Assembly: GCA_020284085.1 (NCBI GenBank)
Contig: JACEVL010000007.1
Span: 421,001 to 485,000, forward strand
Length of the DNA: 64,000 nucleotides
Source of the DNA: Aporrectodea caliginosa
Lineage: Eukaryota; Annelida; Clitellata; Crassiclitellata; Lumbricidae
Direction of reading: 5' to 3'
The notes under the pieces were generated by a model. The model had not been told where the DNA came from and ran no database searches. It worked only from the letters and a program-made list of their open reading frames with translations. This document shows, piece after piece, positions 48,001-57,000 of the stretch (position 1 is the first letter of the stretch; each line of letters begins with the position of its first letter). A program made the position numbers and the translations under genes.

Positions 48001-51000
48001 GTCCATGGATCTATCTTATGCACATTGCTTTATTGATTTATTTAGTGCATATACAGGGTGGCCCAATATAAAATGTCCCACCGGATAAAATGCACTTTCT
48101 CCGCAACCAATTGAGATGTTTATACCAAAATTTCACCATTTACAGAGGAATGATTTGTCAACAATCCACGACATTTTCACTAAAAATTTGCATATCTTCA
48201 AAAGTTACAGCTGTTTAAATGTTAAATTCCATTTTTTTCAAATTTCCGAAGAAAATGGACAGTCATTTGCAGTTTTCAATGTCAAATAAAATCATCTTTC
48301 ATTACGAATTCAGAAACCTGTTGAGCAGTTTATCTCAAGGCATGTTCAAAGTGTCCACCACTAGCTTTCACACAAGCTCAAAGTTTTGTTGTGAAGTTCA
48401 GTATGGCATTGTTAATTGAGTCCTGCGGCAGCTGGTCCCATATTAACTGCAAGACTTTTCAGCTCGTCAATGTTCTTAGGCTTGGGATGAAATGTCTTGT
48501 AGCGTTCAAGCATAGCTCCCCAGACGAGATAATGAAGAGGGTTAAGGTCTGGAGAGTTTGGTGGCCATTCATCTTTGCCAATGAATTCACTGCATTTGGT
48601 GGCAATAAAGCCTTGAGCCAACCTTGCCGTGTGAGCAGGCGCACCGTCCTGGTCGAGAATGAAACCAGACGGAAGAACAGACTTGCAGTCTTCAATGAGT
48701 CTGGGTAACAGAGTTTCAACGTAAAGTTGAGCGTTTACTTTAGCCTTGTCTGGGATGAAGTGAAATCTTCCCTTACCGCCGTAACACACGCCAGCAGAAA
48801 CCATGACGTGCTTCGCAAACTTGGATCTCTCGACCACCAGGCGACTTTCGTGAACATCGCGCTTTTTGCCGACAGACCAAACGCAGTCGTTCTGATGGTT
48901 AACCGGCGGGTTCAGGTCAAAGTTTTTTCATCAGTGAGAAAAACCTTCTGTGCAACAGTGGGTGTTACAAAACAATTTCTCTGTGAAAAAATCTTAAAGA
49001 AATAACCATTATTGGACCGTTCATCTGCGGAAATTTGAAAAAATTGATTTTAATATTAAAACAGCTGTAACTTTTGAAGTTATGCAAATTATTTAGTAAA
49101 ATTTTCGTGGATTGTTGGAACATCATTCCTCTGTAAATGCTGAAATGGTGGTAAAATCTCAATTGGTTGCGGAGAAATAGCATTTTATCGCGTGGGACAT
49201 TTTATTTTGGGCCACCCTGTATATTACTTGAAAATAATGTCGTATCTGTAGGCCTACTTACCTCTACCATGTTCAAACAGGACAGCACCACAGGCGCAAG
49301 AGCGACAATTCTGTCGTCGATTCCACCCATCAACCACGTTGTCCAACCTCTCTACAAAGACATTTCTACGCATATGTGTATATGTCTATTTATATAGCCC
49401 AATTTACAAGTCCAAAAAGGCTCTCACACTTCTTTAAATGTAGCCTTCGTGTCCATGTATCTTTGAGCCTCTATAAAACATAGTCTCAGATATTTGATTT
49501 AGAGCATCGCATCTACTAAATGCACTAAGTTTGGATTTGATCTAAAATTCATTGCCTGTTGACCAAATAAAATTGAATGTTAATATAACCACTCTAAAAA
49601 TCTCGGTGAAAAGTCTTAATTATGAGGAAAATATGCTTCTATTTCTTTTTTGAACGTATTATCTTTGTTATTTCATTTCAACGTAGGCTTATCAGTGCGC
49701 TAATATTCTTTGCTGAACACGTAGCCAAAGCAATGCTTTAAGTATATACCGTAATAATATTATATATATAATATATATTTAAGTACGGGGATCCCATGTA
49801 ATAACGTGGCAAACAGGATGCAGTGAATTAGCGACTTATCTTAGGATCATACACACATACCTTCGACTGTCCAGCAACCATAAATTTGGTGATAGAATTG
49901 CCGGCCGTCAGAGATACAAACTCTTGAATGGTATCCATGGCTCTCGCAGAAGCCTGTAATTCAGAAACAACAAGGTCTTTGTATAGTGTACACTTCTTCA
50001 AACAAACTAAATCAGAATAATTAGCTAGTAAAGAATAATGAAAGTGAAACTCTGTAAATAAATGGCTGCTATTGCCACATAGGTCTACATTATCATCCTG
50101 GCTTTCGTTCGCCTCACTAACATTTGCTTTCGTCGCCTCACTAACCTTAAAATGCATAAATGATTGTAACGCAATGTAATGTAAATCTTTAAAATATATC
50201 AGCGTCACACGAAAGCCCCGTCAGGGAGACCAGCTCAACAGCGGCGCTATATCAAAGCAAGTCCGCAATAGCCAGGCTACTCTGCCCGTTCTGGTGCCAG
50301 GTGAGAATCCGGGGAGGTCAAGCCGAAGATGGTCTAGGCCTACGTGATAGTCTATGATGGTCGACATTTGCCGGATTCCATTCTACTAGAGTTTTGAACT
50401 CCGCCATCTTAGTCCTAATTTTTCCTTGGAAACTCACTTTCTTAGACCAATTGAAGCAACCAAAAAGTCAACAACTCTAAGACTTATCAATGTGACTCAT
50501 AACAAATTGTTGTACAAACGCCTGCTCAAAACTCGATGACCAATTAGCAGAATATTACTTTCAAAATGACGATGTTGCAAAATTTCAAATAGTCAACCAC
50601 ATTACCAACTGTTGATTACATACATTCGACACTTTCAATATAGTATAGTTGAAGGGCATATCACGCGCGGTAGGGGTCTACGACAGGGGTACCCCGTGTT
50701 TAGTTTGCAAGAGGCATCAAATAGGTATTTCCGCCCTGCTTCCTCATAGTTTTTTTATGTCACACTGGTCCAAATTCACTACTCACATTTTCCATCTTGC
50801 TTACCTACTTTAACCTAATTTCTGGTTTACTGACCTCGTAAATGTCAACTAGATTTTCAACTGGATAGGTTCTATTAATCATGATAGATTCTATTAACCG
50901 TGATTACAATCGGGTCTTGTCATGTCAACGACGAGTGGGACTACTTCCATCTCTCAGGTCGCATCTCGCTGTGGGACTACCGTCGCTATGAGTTGACATC

Positions 51001-54000
51001 ACTTGACTGGTATTGATGAAAACAGCTTCTGCTATGTGAGCCCAGCTACTTGAATTTCCAGCCTTCAATCCTATAGGAGACAATTGAAATATCCAAGGGC
51101 GCGCGCTCACGACGCACTTATTTGATTGGATTATCGACTAGGTATTTGGGTGACAGTCACTATGGGAAGGGAGTAAGTTGCGCACTAAAAATGCATTAAT
51201 GTATCTTAGTAGGACTGTCATTGACTATTGGTTGTTTTTTCACAGCAGCCATTGATTCATGCCTAATTGCCTATAGTTTAAAACCACAAACGGCTTTATA
51301 ATTCTTTTAATTAAAACATCTTATAAATGAACTCGGTTTGATCTTCAATTTATTCATGAAGGCATGTATACTAGTGTGGCCCAAAAAAACAAAAGTTGGA
51401 AATGCATGGCTCCACAAGGCTGCCCTTGTTACATATGAAAATATAATCCTGTGTGCAAAATTTTGGACAGATTGAACTATATTTAGAGGTCGCGCCTTTT
51501 GCAGACTTTTACACTATATAGTATGAAACGTCAAAAGACATGTATCATTTTGAATTTCAAGGCAGTTATTATTTTGAACTTTGAACAGCCTAATAAAATT
51601 TATATATATATATACCTCAGTGTTACTGCTTAGTCAGAGTGCATTAAATGCAAATAATTTGTAATGCAATATAATTTTGGATAATTAAAGTAGTTTTCCA
51701 GTCTGTATAAATCAGCGTCATTGAAGTGCCGGTAAACGCGAAACCCGCTATTTTTTCATTTTGCTTCTGTTGGAAACGAAATCATTGTGAGACAAGTTGC
51801 AGCAAGTATTGTTTTATTGACTCATCTTTAGTTAGTACATCATTGTGAGACTGGATCAGAGCCACTCCACGTTCAGCGCAGTCATTGACTACATCAAAAG
51901 TCTGACATTAGCCTTCATCGAGTGGAAAGTAGGGTTCAATGGTCAGAGAGCAGAAAACTTTGATAGGAAGGCTTTGGCTTGTTCTTGACCCTGGATAGTG
52001 AGAAGACCTAACAGTTTTAAAGAACTCCTTGTGACATAAATTATACGCCTCCAGTGTAGTTTGGTAGTCAACAGTGCCGGATTAACGCATAAGCAAAATA
52101 AGCCATGGCTTAGGGCCCCGGAGGTGTTGGGGGCCCCCAAAATCTGGACAAATTAAATCAAATTGTTGCAGGAAATTCCTAATTTTGGTATAATTTTAAA
52201 TAATTCAGCATTACCTTGCCAATTTTTTTAGTGCTAGTAAGTTTTAGTTACTACTTACTTACTGAATACTGACCATAGTTGCAGACTCACATTCATAGTC
52301 TGTATATGCGACCCTAGCGGCAGACGTCAAAGGCTCAAAGCCGAAACTCTGTGTCAACCATATTGACGTTGATGGACACTTTTTTCAGTTTTTTGACATA
52401 ATGGTGACCTTGCGGCGGACGCAATAGGGTAAACATTCTGAAATTACTTAATTTTGAATAGCGGAACATATTAACATTATGATATATATGAACGGTCAGT
52501 GACATTTATAAATAATGAAGCGGTCATATCAGGTGTGGATATGAAAAAAGAAACAACTTTAAAAGAAAAAGGACATGATGGACGTCTCTATAGACTACAT
52601 GGTTTTTTCAAGTCCTGCCTAAGCTGCCTTTGCGAGCACCAAACAGCGCAATAAGTGCATTGAGTGCAACCGAAACCACTGCTACTGCTAATGATGACTT
52701 AGATTTGGGACGACTCCCTGACGTTGAATATAGGAGAATGAACTCAAGAAAAATATTTCTAAGAAGACAAATTAATGATGGACAAGCTGAAGACGCAGAT
52801 TTGAGCCCAAGGGATCAATTTCGCGTTTAGACATTTAATGCCTATCACTTGCAAAAACAGCCACAGTGTACACAAATATCGCAGATAAGTTTTCGTTTCT
52901 CATTTATTTGGAGTTACCAGGTTCCAAATGAAACGCGCAATGAGCAGGCTCAACGTTTAATTGAATCATAGCCTATCCAGAGGATTTTGACACCACCTTC
53001 GTAAATGAACTTGACCAATTCCATTGTTATGTCGAGAGGCGCAAAACAAATATCAAAAGCGTGGTTAACACCCAGGGCAACCCCCGAGCAAGGCCCCACC
53101 ATAAAGACTCATATGATGTTATTTTTGAAGACGGTCTTCAATTTGTTTTCCTAAATGTTGAAATAGCACTATGTATTTTTTAGTTTGATGGTCACAAACT
53201 GTTCCTTTTCTCAGCTAAAACGAATAAAAAACGATTTAAGATCTACCATGCTCCAGGAAAAGCTAAGTTCACTTAGTCTGATGTGCATCGAATCAGATGT
53301 CCTTCGGCAAAAGCAGTTTGATGATATTGTTGACGAATTTGCCAGGCAGAAATCAAGGAAGTAGTTTTTTAAAGTTTTAGTTTGATAATTGTAATTGTTC
53401 TCATTTCACAAAGAAATTACTCTATTAGCTCGAAATTAGTCTATTCAATATCATATACGTTTAGAACTTTGTGGTCAGATACCCGTAATATGGCAACTAA
53501 CTTTGTGTTGGGGTTAGGGCCCCCGGATGTCTCTTGGCTTAGGGCCCCCGGAAGTCTTAATCCGGCCCTGGTAGTCAAAGGATCTCCTGTCCAGCCGTTT
53601 CATGGATAGCAGATAAGGTGGGTAAGGTTTTCACCATATCGGCCTTGATATTTTCACTGTTCTTTCTTCAAACAAAGCAAGTGGCGCAGGGTGCTCGGTG
53701 AAATACCAGAGAAGACGCCTCCACTCCTTTTTCTTTGATGACACGGTCTGAGTATTCAAGAAACTGGCAAGGAACTTAAAGTCATTGAATGGTGACAACG
53801 CTAGGCCACTTACTTGCAATTGGTCGGCAACATACTCTTATACTTTCGAACAGCCGCTTGAGCGCCGCTGAAATTCTTATGAGTCTCTCTGTTCGTCAAG
53901 ATTTTGGCAACAAACTTGAAGGATCTTCTTCCTCATTGTTAGAAAGAGCTTGTCCTCTTGACTTGTCATCAAAGTCATTGCATCTTTTCGTGAGATGTCA

Positions 54001-57000
54001 AATAGTTAATTTAAATCGACCTCAAACTGTCCCTCTTCGAATCGTTAGAAATCCTGAATTTAAAGTCTATTCTTCTTCATCAGACTGTAACCGTCATGCA
54101 ACTTCCGGAGCTGGCTAACACCCGAATCACTCATTTTGGTGATGAAACATAGCCCCAGTTGTTAGTAGTCCAGACCCAAGAATGTCCTTGTCAGGCATCC
54201 CTAACATTGTGGAGGACTCCTTTTCATGCCATGACAGTTGCTGTTTTTGTTAGATATTAGCGTTTATTATACAAAGTGAAAAGACATGCGTTGTATTTCA
54301 CAGTTAAGGAGTGCTTCACAAAGAAGAAAAATAATTTAATCATGCTAAGTTAGCGGTAAAAGGAGCAATAGTGAGCAATTCAATTGTAAATTAAACGAAT
54401 TGTAATGAAAAACCTTAGTTTATATATAAGTTAGCATGCAAAATTTAAAGATTACCTCTAATTCAGCAACCTTTTTCTAAACACAAAGAACTTGAAAAAC
54501 AAGCTTTTTTATTTGTAAGAAAGCTTATTATTCTTTAATTTACTGAATTTCAGTTGGCATCTAGATTATGATTTAGAAAGAAGGTGCTTGGAGTTCAGGG
54601 TGTTAATTTTAATTTATAATGTAGCTATTAAAACGCAATGTGCGGTTTTTCCGATTTCTACAAAAAAGTGTCAAAAAGGCGCGACCTCTAAACATGCTCA
54701 GATCTCTTCAATTTTTGCACCACGTAGTCTTCTTCTCAAGTGGAACAAGGGCAGCCTTGTGGAGCAACAAGTTTCACAAAAAATATTTTCCACATGTAAG
54801 TTTGGGCCACCGTAATGTATACGCATTCTCATGTAGGTAGGCCTATGTATGCATGCATGTATGGATGGACTGATGGATCGATGTATGCATGCATGGTTGA
54901 ATGCATGTTTGTATTTGTGTTTGTATGCATGTGTTTATACGTGTGCCTATAGGAATATTGTGCAAGTCTTTGTTAAGGCAACAAACCTTGCACATTGGCA
55001 TACGTAGCAAAACTTCTGGGTTGTCTACGCCGATGTTAGATTCGTTGTAGAAACGTCTCCATGTCCAAGCGATTATCTCGTCCTCATAACGCTCCACGCC
55101 ATCATTCTGCCATCATTATATACAGAGGATATTTTATGGCGTATAATCGAATATGAAAATATAATTGGCGCACACACTTAAGGGCAGGATGAAGCTTTTA
55201 TCCTCTTGGAATGAATATAATTATGAACAGTTTAGCCCACACCAGGCCATAATGAGATTTCCTAATTTTTATGTTTGCTCTCTGCACAAATTCTGCAAGA
55301 GTCTATGTTATAATAGAACCCCCCTGAGGAAAACCCCGCTTCCTCAAAGACAAGCTAAATCTGGCATTGTTAAATCACCGCTGACGATGAGTTAACCTGC
55401 TTTAATAGATTACAGAGTCTTGGCGAAAATGACAAGGTTGATAATGGGATTAACCAGTAGGCTACATTCTATATAATAAGCATTTACAATAGGCTACTTG
55501 TTAATTCAGACTCAGGTTTCGGAATGGAAATCAACGTTTGTAAATATGTATTTTTATAAATGAACATTTTTATAGCGCTCTAGTTATGGCATACCTCGAA
55601 AATTATTGGTTGGTTAGGAACGATTCGAAGAACTGCAGAGACAATACCAGTGGCGTTGGCGAATTCTCCCATCCTCGAAACATGATTCTGTGTAATACTT
55701 GGCGGACTGCAAGCAAACACAATCATCTCAACGGCTAAGAATCTCACGTCATGTTCCACATGTAGGCCTATACGCTTGCCTCAAAATTAGTGGAGTCCGC
55801 CAGAACTTATTTCTTCTCTCGTAGTAGTGCCCTCTGGGTAAATCCATTCATCCATCAGGGTGTCCGTCCGTTCGTCTTTCCACCCACCCACCCACCCATC
55901 CACCAACCCATCTATCCATCCATCCAATTTTGTTGCTTTGACGGTATTTTCTCTGGTGTTATCTTGGAGGGATGGGCTTTCTCCAGTCGAGACTGCAGCA
56001 GGGCTCTAAGGATCGTAGATAACAGACAGGTAATTTTCGTCTCGGTGGATGAAAAGTGACGCTGGCTTTGGAGAGTGACCTCGACCGTTAGTCGTAGGTG
56101 GTGCGTTGATCTACCGATCGGTTAGCCACGAAATGTCTGTTGTATACGCGCACGCAGTGGTTCTATGGATAACCGGCCACATGTCATCTTCTATCAATGA
56201 AGGGTTAATCGGCGGAAGCGTAACTTGTGCTGCGAATGCTACCACCCGTCTTCGCTCAACATAATCGAGACCCTGAACGTGATGCTACCTGTCAACTATG
56301 CACTGGAATCCGTTGACTATAGGCTCCACGTGTTTTAGTGGTCGCATCTTTGTTGTCTCTTCTAGTTTTCTGTGCATTGTTTTGCTTGCTTGCGACATCT
56401 TAGGTTCTTAATGACATGTAACATCGTATAGATTGGTGCAGGCAACGCTGTTGTGAGGTACTTAAAACGCTCTATTGTAAGTGTCCAGATACATAGGACT
56501 ACATACATGCATGCATACATACACAAGATCTGTTTGCCGACGACCAGAGACAAAAGGAGACGTATACGGTCGTTGTGAGTGAGTTGCGTTTAGGCTAAGA
56601 GAAATTGTTAGAGATCGGAAATTATGATTGGATGGAAGCCTGAGGAGTGTTTGATTGATGGACTCCAGACAAATAATACAGGATGAACGACAAATCGACA
56701 ACAATTATACAGGTAGGCCTATCAATAAATAAATTGTTTCTTGCCAAGTATAACAGCCCATTACATATGAGGATCGCGCAATACGTTTTTGTGGATATGT
56801 ATAGTATAGTCTGCTTACCCATCATTGTTGTTTCCACTGCTGATGTACAAAATTGCTGCATCTGGATGAACGACTGTGTTTGGTATGTGAACCACTAGGT
56901 AGTGCCACCAGACCGGGCGATTCGTAAACGTTTCTGAAACGTGATTCAACACTGAACAGTTTATGCGCTGTATAGTCACAAATTCGTTCAACATTGCGGC

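Larger units (their letters stand above)
51782..54200 (-). pseudogene. Transposase-like pseudogene (VNDCAERGVALI), interrupted by hAT
   Basis: The C-terminus is clear on the minus strand: FDVVNDCAERGVALIQSHND then VLTKDESIKQYLLQLVSQ and a stop at 51782-51784. Upstream parts (51960-52063 and, beyond the hAT insertion, 53579-54200) contain SRKDAMTLMTSQEDKLFL and GVSQLRKLHDGYSLM with frameshifts. The ND.AERGV.LI...N.LTKDE...Q.LLQ.V ending recurs in transposon proteins of many invertebrates; I cannot name the superfamily. Confidence 0.62.
51372..54814 (-). mobile_element. DNA transposon with GTGGCCCAAA ends, split by a hAT element
   Basis: Left TAGTGTGGCCCAAA and right inverted TACGGTGGCCCAAA, followed at both ends by the same series inside: GCTCCACAAGGCTGCCCTTG and TTTAGAGGTCGCGCCTTTT. 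A minus-strand transposase-like gene is present in remnants on both sides of a nested hAT (52072-53570). It lies in intron 5 of the AprA-like gene. Confidence 0.75.
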
